DNA of 64,000 nucleotides from Caecitellus pseudoparvulus (taxonomy: Eukaryota; Bigyra: Bicosoecida). A program made the position numbers and the translations under genes. The notes under the pieces are model-generated. The model saw nothing but the letters and a program-made list of their open reading frames with translations, was not told the origin of the DNA and did no database searches. This document shows, piece by piece, positions 10,826 to 23,000 of the stretch (within the stretch, counting starts at the first letter, position 1; the number at the start of each line of letters is the position of its first letter). Location of the stretch: the NCBI GenBank assembly GCA_965644315.1, contig CBFFRQ010000089.1:830768-894767 (forward strand), in the 5' to 3' direction.

Positions 10826-12824
10826 ATGTTCTCCATCAGCAAGCTGCTGCTCGCCGCGGCTGTGGCTGCATGTGCATGCGGGACTTGGGCGGCGACAGCC
10901 CCTGCCGGCTGGACTCAGGGCCCGTGCGTGCCTGCGTGTGTGGCGTGAAGCTCTGCGCTGGTCGGCACGCCACGCTGTCTTGGCTTTGCAGGCGGGCGTC
11001 TGGCGACGCGCAGCTATCCCTGCTCTTCGCCGTCAAGCTGGCCAGCACACAGAAGCTGACTTCGGAGCTGTATGCTGTCAGCGACCCCGCTTCACCCCGC
11101 TTCGGCCAGCACCTGTCCAAGGCGGAGGCGGATTCTCTCGTCACCCCAGTGCGTGCTCCGTGATTCGGCACCTGCGGCCTGGCTGCTCGTCTGCTGCGCG
11201 CGCGGCCAAGGCGGCGCTGCACGCCTGGCACCCCTCACCCCCCCTCCCCACTCCCAGGATGCCACCGCGCTGGAGGCGGTCAAGGGCTTCTTGGCGCAGC
11301 ATGGGCTGGCTGGCACCCCCCTCGGGAGCGGCGGTAAGGCTGCCCTGGCGTGCACAAAGCAGGTCACGCCTCACCAGCACGCCTGACCCCACCCATGCCC
11401 GCAGAATACGTCTCTGTGACCGTGCCTGTCGCCAAGGCTGAGGAAATGCTGGGTGCCGAGTACTACACCTGGACTGCAGGGGACGCCACCGTCACGCGCT
11501 CCCTCGCACTGAACCTGCCCACGGCCTTGGCAGGCGCCGTGGACTTCGTGTCCCCCACCACCGGCTTCCCCAGCGCGCGGACGCCAGTGCCCCAAGTTGC
11601 CTACCGTGGCCGCCGACTGCGTGGACTGTCCTCCTCCTCCTACGTGGATGACCGCGCGGCAGCTGAGGTCATCACCCCCAGCGTCATTGGGCAAGTCTAC
11701 GGCACAGCCGATGCCACGACGCAGGGCAACTTGCAGGGCAACAAGGTGGCTGTGGCGCAGTTCCTGGGGCAGTTTTACAGCCCCGATGACCTGGAGACGT
11801 TCTTCCAGGACTTCGTGCCCACCGCTGAAGGCCGCAAGCCGACGGTGTACGGCCCGAACGACGCCGGCAACCCTGGCGTGGAGGCGAGCCTGGACATCCA
11901 GTACGCCATGGGCGTGGCCTCCCATGTCCCCACTGACTTCTTCTCTACCCCTGGGCAGCAGCCTGGCAGCCCCGAGAATGAGCCGTTCTTGACTTGGCTC
12001 ACAAAGCTCGGCGGCTTCAGCGATGGCGACTTGCCTCAAGTGGTGTCAGTCAGCTACGGTGCGTTGGGGGCGCATGACACAATGCGGTGCATCCTGCCCA
12101 CTCCCAGCACGCTTTCCCTCCCTGCACAGGCGACAATGAGGACACGGTGCTGTTCGACTACGCCGTGCGAGTGAACGTTGAGTTCCAGCGACTGGGCGCA
12201 CGAGGCGTGACCTTCCTGTTCTCGTCCGGTGATGGTGGCGTGGCTGGCAGCCAGACGACGCCCTGCACCGACTTCATCCCCACCTTCCCTGCTGCTTCCC
12301 CGTACGTCACGGCTGTCGGCGGCACGCGGCGTGTCAGCGCCACTGGCGAGGTGGCCGCCAGCCTCAGCAGCGGCGGCTTCTCCAACTACTGGCCACGCCC
12401 TGCGTACCAGGACGAAGCCGTCGCGGCGTACAAGGCAAACATGACTGGCCAGCTCCCGCCTGCCGCGCACTTCAACCAGACTGGCGCAGGCTTCCCTGAC
12501 GTCGCCGCCTTTGCCGAGAACTTCCAGGTGGTGTACAAGGGCAGCACCATCCCCGTCGCTGGCACGTCCTGTGCCAGCCCCACCTTCGCGGCTGTGCTGT
12601 CCCTCGTCAACGGTGCTCGCATGGTGCAGGGCAAGGGTTCCCTTGGCTGGATCAACCCTTGGCTGTACAAGAACGGGCACTTGTTCACGGACATCGTCAG
12701 CGGCAACAACCCCGGATGTGGCAGCCCTGGCTTCTACGCTTCGGCTGGGTGGGACCCCATCACTGGCTGGGGCTCCCCCAACTACAACAAGCTCGTGGAT
12801 GCTCTTGTGTTTGACCGGGAGTAA
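10826..12824 (+). CDS. Sedolisin / tripeptidyl-peptidase 1-like serine protease, secreted or lysosomal
   Basis: This is an S53 family peptidase, acid-active and usually removing tripeptides in lysosomes, vacuoles or outside the cell. Five exons (10826-10923, 10992-11148, 11258-11333, 11405-12058, 12130-12824) give 559 aa, near the 563 aa of human TPP1. The start is a signal peptide (MFSISKLLLAAAVAACACG). The pro-kumamolisin domain follows (SPRFGQHLSKAEADSLVTP). Catalytic residues are visible: Glu and Asp in EASLDIQY, the oxyanion-hole Asp in SSGDGGVAGS, and Ser in GTSCASPTF. The C-terminal calcium-site region (FTDIVSGNNPGC...GWDPITGWGSPNY) is intact. Introns are 68, 109, 71 and 71 nt; three donors read GTGCGT and one GTAAGG. 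The stop is TAA. Nothing suggests inactivation. Confidence 0.93.
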
Positions 12825-13246
12825 TGCACCTGCTCTTTGATTGGCACTTTGAATGGGCGCACCCTGGCACCAGCGCAGCGGGTGTTCACTGACACGTGGG
12901 TTTTGAGCTCTCCATTCAAGGGGATTGGCAAAAATTGCACAGGGGACTAATTCCCCTTTCTGCCAGGACCCCTTCAAGATCTTGTCTTGCAAGTAGCTGC
13001 CCCCCCCCCCTTCTGCATTGCTCAGAACGACTTCACTTCCGCTGGCGTGCCGCAGCGGAAATCGAAGGTTCGAATACTGCAGTCCTTGTGAAGGATACCA
13101 CCACAGGAAAACAGCCTGGGGTAGCGTGAATCCACGATTGAATGTCCAGGGCATGGTGCTGTTCGCGCCTCGTTGCAACCAGTGAGAGACGCTGGCGTGT
13201 GCCACCCCGTTGGCACCACCACTGAAACGCAGTCGCTTTGCTTTCG
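12825..13246. other. Intergenic, no feature seen
   Basis: These 422 nt lie between the sedolisin and phosphodiesterase genes on the same strand. A C-run occurs at 13000-13010 and a T-loop-like string at 13068-13076, but no tRNA can be folded around it. The region probably contains UTRs and the phosphodiesterase promoter. Confidence 0.5.
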
Positions 13247-15838
13247 ATGTGCCACAGAGGCCTCCTGTGCGAAGGGAGGAGACAATGGTCGAACGTGGTC
13301 AGGCAAAACGCCTTGAGCCTGTTGCTAGCCGGATGGGGCATGATCTCAGCGGGTGGGAGCGTGGCTCTGCTGTTGCATGCTGGGAGCAGAGTCACTGGCG
13401 TTTTCCTTTGTTGCGGCTGCGTGTGCTGTGCTGCTGCTCTGCTTCCGGTGTGGGAAGCGGGAAAGGGAAAGGCACGCAAGGGTTTGAATGGTAGATGCGC
13501 AAAGGCTCGGCATGCGTGCGCTGGAATGTCTGCGCTTTCGCTCCTCGGCGCCGTTGTGGCCTGCATGATGGAGCCAGGCTTGCCAGCCCTTGTACCAAGC
13601 GTGCCCATTCTCCTGTCTCTTCATGTCATGAATTCCCTCTTGCTGCTTTGGCTCAGACTGCACCCAGTCATGTGCAGTGTGAACGCCACGCGTGCTGGGC
13701 TTGCCACACTGCTATGTGTCGGCTGCTTGGCATTGTTGGCAGCAACTCGAGGGGCAGTCGCTGCTGGCGTATTCGCAGCTACATGCTGCTCTGCTGTAGC
13801 GCTCATTCCAACACTCCGCCTCCTACTTGAGAAGATGGTGGACGCAGCGACTTCCATGCCCTTGGTGCATTCCGTCCAGGGCGGAACGGAGGCACCTCCC
13901 ACGCCACAGGCCTCCAGCCAGCCTTTCTTTCGGTGGTCCAAGCAGGTACACCCCGCCAAGCTTGCTCTCGGTCCACCTCGCCCTTTGTTGCGCTCAAAAA
14001 GCGCTTCAGTCAAGCCAACTGTCAACAGGAGGGAGGGCGCGCTAGCTATCGGAAGCTCGGGAAAAGGCTCCAGCGATGGCTCGTCATTGGACGCCGACAC
14101 GAGGCGGTGGCTGAGCTCAGAGTTGACCAATGAGTCACTGAGTACGAGGCAGGCGAGCTTCCAACCCCTGAAGAAACGCATCAGCACAATGGACATGGGG
14201 AGCTTCGTCGCCGCTACGGGGGTCCTGGCGACTGCCGATACACTGTGGCTTCCACCGACCAAGGCAGGGCACGTCTCACCCTCACCTCTCGCAGATGAAT
14301 CTGCGGATAAACAAATCGCAGCGTACCAAGTTGGAGTGGAGTCTGTGACGACATCTCCCGTGAGCTCAGCTCGGAGCAGTGCCTGCAGTCAGCTCTCCCG
14401 GAAAGGGCCACACGAAGGCTGGGCCAGACACAGCAGTGCTGCAAGTCTGCATTCCAGCCACAGCTTCCACCTTGGTGCATCTCATGCAGTGACGGGCCGG
14501 CCCCGACAAGGTCTCTTCAAGATCAAGTCCCAGCCGGGAGGCTTGAGCGCCAAGTACCCACGCGCATTGCGAGGGGAGGAAGACCTTCTGGACTTCCTGC
14601 TACCATCCAGCAGCCCAAGCTGGCTGCCCAGGCAAGGTCAAGTTGAAAAGGAAGACTTCGCCAGGACTCTAGGCTGCGTAGCGGACTGGAACTTCAATGT
14701 GTTCCGTTTCGCCTCGCACTGCAATGCCCAGCCACTGCTGGGGGTCATGCGGTACAGCATGGCAGCCTTGAATGTGCTGGAATTGCTGCACGTTCCATCT
14801 TCCACTTTCTACGCGTGGGTGCAAGAAGTCGAAGCGAACTATTGTCGGGTGCCGGACAAGCCCAACCCGTACCACAATGCTTTCCACGCAGCGGACGTCG
14901 TGCAGGCCACTCTCATGTTCGTGGTGAGCCCCAAGGTGTCCCCAGTCATCACGGAAGTGGAGGCCCTGTCCCTCATCCTAGCAGCGTGCATGCACGACTT
15001 CAGGCACCCAGGCGTGAGCAACGCCTACCTCATCGCCCAACAGCACGAGCTTGCTCTGCGGTACAACGACTTGTCGGTGCTGGAGAACTTTCACGCCGCA
15101 GAAGCATTTGCCTCCATGCGCCGAGAACCTCACAGACTCTTGTCCAAGATGCCGCCAGAGTCGGCTCGAGTGCTGAGGGCGTCCATGGTCAGCTGCATCC
15201 TGGCCACTGACCTTGCTCGCAGCAAGCACTACCTGGACAACCTCGCTCGCGAGCTGCCCTTGCCCAGTGGGGTGGCCCCGACCGCCGACCAGCGCTTGGC
15301 CATCATGCAAGTGGCCCTGAAGTGCGCGGATGTCTGCCATGCTGCTCGCACGCCAGCTGTCCACCGCCGCTGGTCTGCGCTGGTGTCCGAGGAGTTCCAC
15401 AGGCAAGGGGACTTGGAGCGGGCGGCAGGCATGCCCATCTCACCGCTGTGTGACCGCAAGAACTTCGACCTGCCCAATAGCCAGATGGGATTCATTGAAT
15501 TCGTCGTAAGGCCATGTTTCTCCATTTGGACCGCCTTCTGCGGACCTGGGCCGTGGGTTGAGAGCCTGCAAGCCAACGAGAGGTTCTGGGCTGACAGCCA
15601 GGGCGCTGGCAGCCGAGCCATAACCCACAGCCTGCCGCACGTCGCGGATGCACAGCACTCCCCCATCCCCTCTGAAGATGACAGCGATGAGGCTGAGGAT
15701 GTCATCACGGTCCTGCATGCGCGGGAGCTGGATGTCGCGCTTACTTCCGCAGGCAGCTCGGCTGGCCAAGTTCCGGCAGTGTGTGTCAGCTTGGCCGGCT
15801 CGGCTTCCAGTGACGCAAAGAACGACTTGGATGTGTGA
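13247..15838 (+). CDS. Membrane-anchored class I 3',5'-cyclic nucleotide phosphodiesterase
   Basis: The protein hydrolyses cAMP and/or cGMP. The first in-frame ATG after the upstream non-ATG region is 13247, giving 863 aa in one exon. An unseen upstream exon cannot be excluded. Residues about 25-200 contain several hydrophobic stretches (LSLLGAVVACMM, LLSLHVMNSLLLLWLRL, AGLATLLCVGCLALLAA), so four or more membrane segments are likely. A Ser-rich linker covers about 230-440. The PDEase_I domain follows with metal ligands in order: HNAFHAADV (about 543), MHDFRHPG (about 582) and KCADVCHA (about 692). The C-terminal part holds the usual DLPNSQMGFIEFVV with the purine-clamp Gln. Specificity for cAMP or cGMP cannot be read reliably. 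The stop is 12 nt from the convergent NSE2 stop, so the transcripts must overlap. Confidence 0.9.
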   Translation: MCHRGLLCEGRRQWSNVVRQNALSLLLAGWGMISAGGSVALLLHAGSRVTGVFLCCGCVCCAAALLPVWEAGKGKARKGLNGRCAKARHACAGMSALSLLGAVVACMMEPGLPALVPSVPILLSLHVMNSLLLLWLRLHPVMCSVNATRAGLATLLCVGCLALLAATRGAVAAGVFAATCCSAVALIPTLRLLLEKMVDAATSMPLVHSVQGGTEAPPTPQASSQPFFRWSKQVHPAKLALGPPRPLLRSKSASVKPTVNRREGALAIGSSGKGSSDGSSLDADTRRWLSSELTNESLSTRQASFQPLKKRISTMDMGSFVAATGVLATADTLWLPPTKAGHVSPSPLADESADKQIAAYQVGVESVTTSPVSSARSSACSQLSRKGPHEGWARHSSAASLHSSHSFHLGASHAVTGRPRQGLFKIKSQPGGLSAKYPRALRGEEDLLDFLLPSSSPSWLPRQGQVEKEDFARTLGCVADWNFNVFRFASHCNAQPLLGVMRYSMAALNVLELLHVPSSTFYAWVQEVEANYCRVPDKPNPYHNAFHAADVVQATLMFVVSPKVSPVITEVEALSLILAACMHDFRHPGVSNAYLIAQQHELALRYNDLSVLENFHAAEAFASMRREPHRLLSKMPPESARVLRASMVSCILATDLARSKHYLDNLARELPLPSGVAPTADQRLAIMQVALKCADVCHAARTPAVHRRWSALVSEEFHRQGDLERAAGMPISPLCDRKNFDLPNSQMGFIEFVVRPCFSIWTAFCGPGPWVESLQANERFWADSQGAGSRAITHSLPHVADAQHSPIPSEDDSDEAEDVITVLHARELDVALTSAGSSAGQVPAVCVSLAGSASSDAKNDLDV

Positions 15839-15850
15839 GCAATGCAGCTG

Positions 15851-16903
15851 TTACTGTCCTGGCTCTGTTTTCACATGCACGGGTCCACCCTTCGCACCTC
15901 CTCCGCTGCTCGGCGGCAGGGGCGCCGCAGTGCTGCCACGGGAGCGTGCCGCACCGCCCCCCCCAGCACTGCCCAACACAAGAACCTCTCCCCCCTCTTC
16001 ATCAGTCTCATCACCGCTGGAGTCTGAATCCTGCTGCACCCGGATGCTGGCTCTTTGCACCTGGGCTTGCTGCTGCAGCGCCACTGTTCGGAGGTCTGGC
16101 TCGGTGGCATTAGAACGGAATGGCTTGCCGCACTCAGGGCAGGACAGCGCGCCATCAGGCCCTCTAGGCATTTGCAGCATGGCAGATTTGGACATGACGT
16201 GGCCGCAGGGGGTCACGACTGGCTCCACCAGAGTCTCACGAGTCAGGGGGCACAGGAAATCCCGCTCCAACAGGGACTGCGTGCGCTGCCCCACAAGCAC
16301 GTCGTCTTGCCCATCTGGATCCTTGGCAACGGCGGCCTGGGGAGTGAGGAGGGGCAGTTGTGGCGAAAGCGTGCGCATGGCGGGGAGGGTGTGGCGGGGA
16401 ACACACCAACACCTTGGCTTGGTCCACGTTCTGTGCGGTGATGTGCAGGGAGCGCTGCACACCATGCTCCAGGGCGGCAAAGGCAGACTTGCCCCGCAGC
16501 TCCTCAGACACTTTGGTCAGCGCGTCTTCCAGGCGGGCGGACGCCTCCGTCTGTACGCAGTGGCAGTCGAGATAGTGGAGCAGCTGAGCTGCAGCGCGCC
16601 GGGCAGCACTCGCACCTCTGGAATGTCAGTCGGCATGGTGCCGTCCTCTCCCCAAGACTTGACCAACGCTCCCAAGCTGCGCTTGGCCGATGTGGAGGCC
16701 AGCTTCAGGATGGCTTCATGCTCCACTGCGGACTTGAGCTTCTGCATCTCAGTTCCCATGGCCGCGGCCAGCTCCAACATTTCCTCATCAGCGTCTGTAG
16801 CCGGCAGTGTCACCCCCCCTTCAGACCAGCAGTTTGCCGCTGCATCAACGAGCACCTCGGCCACGAACAGGTCACCCTCCGCGTCGAGCTGCTGGGATGT
16901 CAT
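15851..16903 (-). CDS. NSE2: NSE2/MMS21-like SP-RING SUMO E3 ligase
   Basis: NSE2 is the SUMO ligase subunit of the SMC5/6 complex in DNA repair. Three exons on the minus strand (16903-16616, 16550-16407, 16336-15851) give 305 aa with phase-0 joins; introns are 65 and 70 nt (donors GTGCGA, GTGTGT). The N-terminal half is helical (MLELAAAMGTEMQKLKSAVE, TEASARLEDALTKVSEEL), as expected for the arm that docks on SMC5. The SP-RING follows: FLCPLTRETLVEPVVTPCGH, then MSKSAMLQM and CPECGKPF, giving the C-x-L-T start, the Cys/His pair and the closing CxxC. The Ser/Asp-rich tail (DSDSSGDETDEEGGEVLVL) contains an acidic stretch that may bind SUMO. A PIAS-type ligase is the alternative, but no SAP or PINIT region is seen and the size fits NSE2. 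Confidence 0.8.
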
Positions 16904-17067
16904 GTGTGGTGCGGAAATTGGCGCCTTGCAACTGCCCTGGCGTTTTGAATGTCGCTGACGGCCTGTGGGCGCACGAAGGGCAGGCGTGTTGGTTTTGTCT
17001 TGTGTTCACGTGGATTGAAAATTACTGTGTATGCATTGTAGCGTCATCAAGCGCTTGGGCGTCCCGA

Positions 17068-20000
17068 TCACCCCATGGAGCCGTGCCGCACGCGCGAAGC
17101 TCCACCGCCTGGCATGGACACTCGCACTGACCGGCCGGAGGCGCTGCCTCGCCGAGGCTGAGCTGCCCGCCCACCCCCCAGCACAAGACCGCCTCGTCTG
17201 GGGCTACTCACAATCTCTGAGAGCTTTGCCTCCAGCTCCTGCGAGGAGCACGTGCCAGCCAGGCCCTGGCCAGATGCGGCCAGCAACCCTGCGAGCTGGC
17301 TAGCTGACACGCTGCTGCGCCGCCCCCCATCTGCCTCCAGTACGCCCTCCCATGCCCTGGCCAGCAAGCCCACAGCAGGACCACAAGCCTGCAGGCAGGT
17401 CAGGGGCAGGGTCACCCCCAGCTGGGCAGACTGCGCGTCGGCGAGCAGCGGACAGAGGAGGTGCAGGACTTGCGAGGGGTTCCCCGGCGCGTGAGCGAGG
17501 AGGGCACTGGTGCAGGCAAAGGAAGTCCATGTTCCTCGCAGAAGGGTGCGCATGAGCACTGTCAAGGCGGTGCGCAGCGTGTGGGGTGTGGCGTGGCCAC
17601 CCACCGCGGGGGCGGACGGGCTGCTGAGCCAGCTGGACAGCATCCGCGCAACGTGGCGACGCCGGAAGGCTGGGAGGGAGCCAGATGCAGCCCAAGGCTG
17701 TAGGCTGACAGCCGCCCCAGCTGCCGAGGTAAGGAAGAGGTGCTGGGCCATGATGCCGCCACACAGCGCCGTGGAGGCGAGCACTGTTTGGGCTGCGGTT
17801 TCACCCGCTCCTGCTGCTTCGAGGGGCGTGCGCAAGGCGGCGGCGTCCGGGAGAGCCCCCAAAAACGCCGTGCAAGTGGAGATCAGGGCAGTACTCCACT
17901 CATCTGCCGCGGCACCTGCGAAATGCACCGTCAAGGCGCCCGAGGAGAGCAGGCGGCAGGCTGAGCACGTCAGCAAGACCACTAGGGGAACAGCGGTGCC
18001 TGGCAAGACACTGTCCACAGAGGTCATGCAGTCAAGCACACCTTGCACGGCAGGACGGGTGTCAGTGGCTGCTTTCAGGCTAGCAAGGCTAGCTAGGAGC
18101 TGATCGACGGCGGGCTGCTGCAGCAAGCCCACTGTGGCGAAACAAGCTGTGGCGGCAGGTGGTAGCGCATGGCCCTCCAGGTGCAGGCATGACAGGGCGT
18201 GCAGCATGTGACTGGCGGGGAGCAGGCTTGCCTGCGATCCTTGAGCTGTCGGTGCTCGTGAAGCCAAGGCCCTGATGACTTCCCCAGACACCAGCATGCC
18301 TGCCGTGAACCCTGGCATGACGCGCTGCACTGTTGTGAACAGGTCAAACGCCTCCCGTAGCGTCGCAAGGGCAGCTGCCACGCGCCGCCTCGTGCGACTT
18401 GAACGATGCAGGGGGCTCCTACCGCCACGCGACCTGGATGCTTGGCGTGGCGGCGGTGAGGGAGTTCCTGACACAGTCGCAGGTGGTGCTTGGGGCTCGT
18501 GTTCCGCCGCCGCGGCGACCTGTTGAGCACGTGCCAAGTGGCCAAATGCCAGGGCCTCAGAGGCCACAAGGCAGGGCGGGATGACTTGAGTGCACAGGTG
18601 CACGACTTGGGAGTGGGACAAGCCAGCTGTGTCGCTGGTTGCGGGTGTGCTGCGACTCGCAGGCGCCGCCGCGACAACGGCGCTGCTCAAAGCACGCAGC
18701 GCATCATGGGCTGCGCTGGGAGAGGCTTGGCACACTTGCAGCAAGTGGTCACAGTACAGCTGCAAGAGGGGCGGGTGAGACACACCCGCTACGCCCATGT
18801 CTGCCAGGGTGTTGCCCAGCAGCGCAGAGTATGACGAGAGAGCCTGCAGTGCCCCATTCCAGCTGGGTACAAGACCAGACACATCTTTCCAAGCAACGTG
18901 ATATGCACCCATCAGGGTGGCTAGCGGGTGGGGAACCCCACTGCCCTGTGCCGCCCCCACAGCAGCTTGCCAGTGCTGCAGCACCCACTGCGAGCGCCCC
19001 CTGCTGAAAGCTGACAGCAGGCAGCAAACAGCCACCACCCTTGCCAAAATGGGCAGTGCGTGGTGGTCGTGCCCGCCAGACGTCAGCGCACTGCCCAGCA
19101 CCACCTGTGAGTCGAAGGTAGAGGGCTGCCGTCCACCGCCTTCGAGGCGCAGCAAGCCCATGAGCCCAGTGAGCAGTCCTTCCAGGTTCTGCTCCACCTC
19201 TGCAGGAGGCGCTGCATCGGCGCCCCCTGCTGCTGCGCGTGTCACACACCAGGCATGACTGGCAGACACACACCACACGACTCGGCGCAGAGTGCCCGCC
19301 AGGACAGGTGCCATGAGGCCCAGCACGGTCCCACCGTGTTCCCGCTCCAGTGGCGCATCCAAGCCCTCACGGAGCTGCACTAAGAACCGCTGCAGGAGGA
19401 TGCTTGCCGTCGCAGATGTTGCCTGGACCAGGTCGTGGCGGTGTGCAGACGCCTGCTGCGGGCTGTGCGACAAGCCGCGGTGAGCCGCCACAGTGATGCA
19501 GGCTTCCAGCAGCGAAACACACAGCCCACTGGCGGACAGCAAGGCCCGCGAGGCTGGCGTGTTCCATACCGGAACGCAGCAAAGCTGTAAGTTGTACTGG
19601 AAGGCGTCTTTGTTGCTGGACCGCCCCTCCCGGAGAACAAATGCGGTGAAGTCGCCGGAGTTCTGACCCCAGGCACCGCCAGCCGAACTCGCGTCTCCAT
19701 CTCGCTCCCCAGATGCCTCCACTGCGTGGGCCAGCCAGGCCGCAACGATGGGGTGGTCCCGCCCACTGGTGCCTTCATCCAGCTCCCCCTCACTGTCGTC
19801 GCTGTCCAAGCTGCCCCGCCGACTGTACACGTGGCCGCCAGGGGACGCTGGGTCTGCAGCCACACCGTGCGTGAGGCTGGCCACCACAGCACGGCACTGT
19901 GCACGCCACAAGACTGTGAACACATCCAGAGCTGCCGTGGCCACAGAGGGCGCCGTGTCTGGCGCGTGCAAGACGCACCACGGCACCACCGGCTCCAGGG

Positions 20001-23000
20001 CACGCAGCGCGTCTGACATGGCCACCACCAGTGCACTGCCGCCACCTGCTTGGTCCATGCTTTCAGCACACGCGCGAACAACACGGGTCAGCGCTGTGCA
20101 GGTGTGTCGAAGCACTGTGTGCACAGCTGCGCTACCACTAGGCGCACCGGTTGCATCAACGCTGGTCGCTGCGGATGCCCGCACTCCAACGCCACGCCGC
20201 GTACCCTGCTGCACAACACTGGCCGCACTTTGGAACGCACTGCTACTCGGGGAAGGCGCTGGTGCGAGGCTTGTCAGGCTGTCTCCGTGCTCAGCCACCT
20301 CGCTTTCAATGGTGCTCAGGGAATCTGCCGCAGAGCAAGCTTCCACGAGTCGGCCAGCGGCAACCCGCAGGGCGCAGCAGGCTGCAGACATGTACTGCAT
20401 GCCCAGCGTCAGTCGGACATGGCGAGGCAGGGGGCTGTCACTGTTGTCAGCGCGAACGTACCCGACAGCGCCATCCAGGGTCTCCAGCAGCACTGGTCCC
20501 GCTGCTGTCGGGTCGATGACACACCTGAACACGTACGACAGTGCGTCAATGAGGGTGCTGTGCATCCACGCTGGGGCAGTACCAGACGCCAGGGGCTCTT
20601 GTTGAAAGACTTCGGCGACGTGTGGCCACACTGCGTCCGTGGCGCCCCACAGCATGGCTGCCCACTGTGACACAATGGCTGTCAGCAGGGTGTGGGCGTG
20701 CTCGCGCATGGGGTGGCTGGGCGCCTCTTGGTGGCTGGATGCCTGCCCGGAAACATGCCAGAAAGGGCTTTCATCGGGGGCGAGGTCCAGCGCCGACAAG
20801 ACGTCTGGCGTCGCCACCAGCGCCTCCTCCGCCACGCCCGCGTCCACTGCGCCCACTGCAGAAACGAAGCGCCGCACGATGAAGCCAGCGTGTGTGCAAG
20901 CCGCCTGATGGCAGGTGCCGGCAGCGGCTTGCACTGCTGGAACAGTGCACGCGCGCTCCCACATGGCCGTGGCTTCTGGCAGGCCGGCCCAGTCAGCACT
21001 CTGCACGGCGCTGGTTGCCGCATCAACCGGCAAGCCAAGGCGAGTACCCAACAGCGTCAAACCAGATGCATGGATGTGTGACAGGCTGGGCGGCTGAAGC
21101 TGAGCACTCTGCGCAATGCTGTGCAGGGTCACCGCCATGACGTCCAGGGCAGCTGCTGCGACGGCGCTGGCCTGAATGGAGTTGCCCATGACACAGATCG
21201 ACGCGTGGTTCATGAGCACCTCCACAGCCATGAGCTGGCTCTGCCGCTGCACCGCACGAGCCGCTGCGTCCAGTTGTGCGGATTGGTGTCGTTGCAAGCC
21301 CAGGCTGCACAGGACGCCTTCAGCGACTGCAGCCTTGGCGCCGAGGTCCAGGCCTGGAATGCTGGCGGCCACTTCATGCACCGCCCGGCAGGTCCGTGAG
21401 ACCAAGTCAACGACCGCAGCCTGGTGTTCGCAAATCGAGTGCAACAACTGCACAGCGGCACTGTGCTCGGCAGCAGCAGCTGCCAGTGTGTCTTGGTTGA
21501 CGGTTAGGGCTGACAGCGCTACACAGCCAGCAGTGGAGCCAGCACCCAGCGCCCGACTGACGCCGTCCAACATGCACGAAATGCCAATGCGGATGTCGGA
21601 AGCCCCTCTTGAGGGCGGATGCAGGAGCGCCTTGAGGGCTTCCCGCGAGGAATTCTGGGCGGCGGGCACACGCAGGAGAGCGAAGAGCACCACGTCCAGG
21701 ACATTGGTGGACCCTGCAGCGTGCAGCTCAGTGAGAGTGGACCCCACTCGCAGGCTGATGCTGGGCAAGCCGGCACCGGGAGACATGAGGCTCTGGGGGC
21801 CGCCAGGCGTCACGCCGTCGGCCGCGGACACGTCGACGGAGAGAGGGCACGTGATCCACGCACACACGACCTTGATGGCCGTGTTCAGCAGTGTGTGGGC
21901 CATGTCACCCCCTGCAGCATGGCGAATAGTCGCGGTCGCAACAGCTGCAGCGGAGCGCAGGGCCTCCCCCTTGGCGCCAGCCAGCACGCGGACGATGTCT
22001 GTGACGGCCGAGCTGGCGGCAAAGGAAAAGCCACTGGCAGTCGTGGGGGTGCCTGCCGCCGCGAGGGCAGGGTTGGGGGACCCCACACGTCGACTGCTCC
22101 CCGTGCCACCCCCGCTTTCGTGCCCCAAGGACGCCGCGACGGCGTCTGGGTCAAAGGCGCCTGCGCCGCCTTCCCTTCCCCGCCCCTCGCCCACCTGCCT
22201 CGCCTCCTCCACGAGGTACTCGAGGCAAGTCATGGCGGCGCGCGCGACGCGAGGGGAGGCGCTTGGGGATGACGCTTGCTGACACCACGCATTGGCCTGG
22301 TCCATGCAGCTGCGCAGGACGTCGGCGGTCCCCGTCGCGTCCGGGCCAGCGTCGCCACAGCGCAGTGCAAAGCGAGACACCACCAGGCACAGCCGCTCGA
22401 CTGCTGACCACTGCACGACCGTTGCAGAGGACCAACTCCACATCAGTCTAAGTAGTGCCTGTATTGAGTCAAGGCGGCCAAGGGTGGTGTGCTGCGTTTG
22501 TGCGCATTGTGTTGGCAGCAAGGCACTCACTCGCACGGTGGCCAGCTGCACCCTCAATCCCGGCGTGTGGATGCAGCGGCCGAGCAACTGAAAGGGAAGA
22601 AAAATGGGGAAGTACAGGTGCAAATATCAGAGAACATCGATCAAAGGGCATCATGATTGGCACAAAATGCAGCTAAGGCACGCACTTGCAGCACCAGAAA
22701 GGCGCAGTCGTTCCCTTCCGCATCCTGCACAGCGACTGCGTCGAGCCAAGACACACAGGCAGCTAGAAGCTCAACAGGCTGCTTCTGAAGCACATCAATG
22801 CTCGTTTGAGACTGCCTCCATGACGCTGTCCCCACGGTTCGCACATACTGCCTCACGGCGCTGTCCAGATGCTGCACATCCATGTCGGTGGCGTTTCGCC
22901 CGTAACGCCGGCGCTTGCAGAAAACGCAGTCACTTGAGAAAGAGAGTGGTTGTGGTCACTTGAAGGATATGCGACAGGACAGTCATACGGCAGGATCGGC

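Noticed and set aside
13060-13082. T-arm-like string GGTTCGAAT that could mark a tRNA
   Set aside because: The flanking bases do not pair as a T-stem and no anticodon arm or acceptor stem can be built around it.
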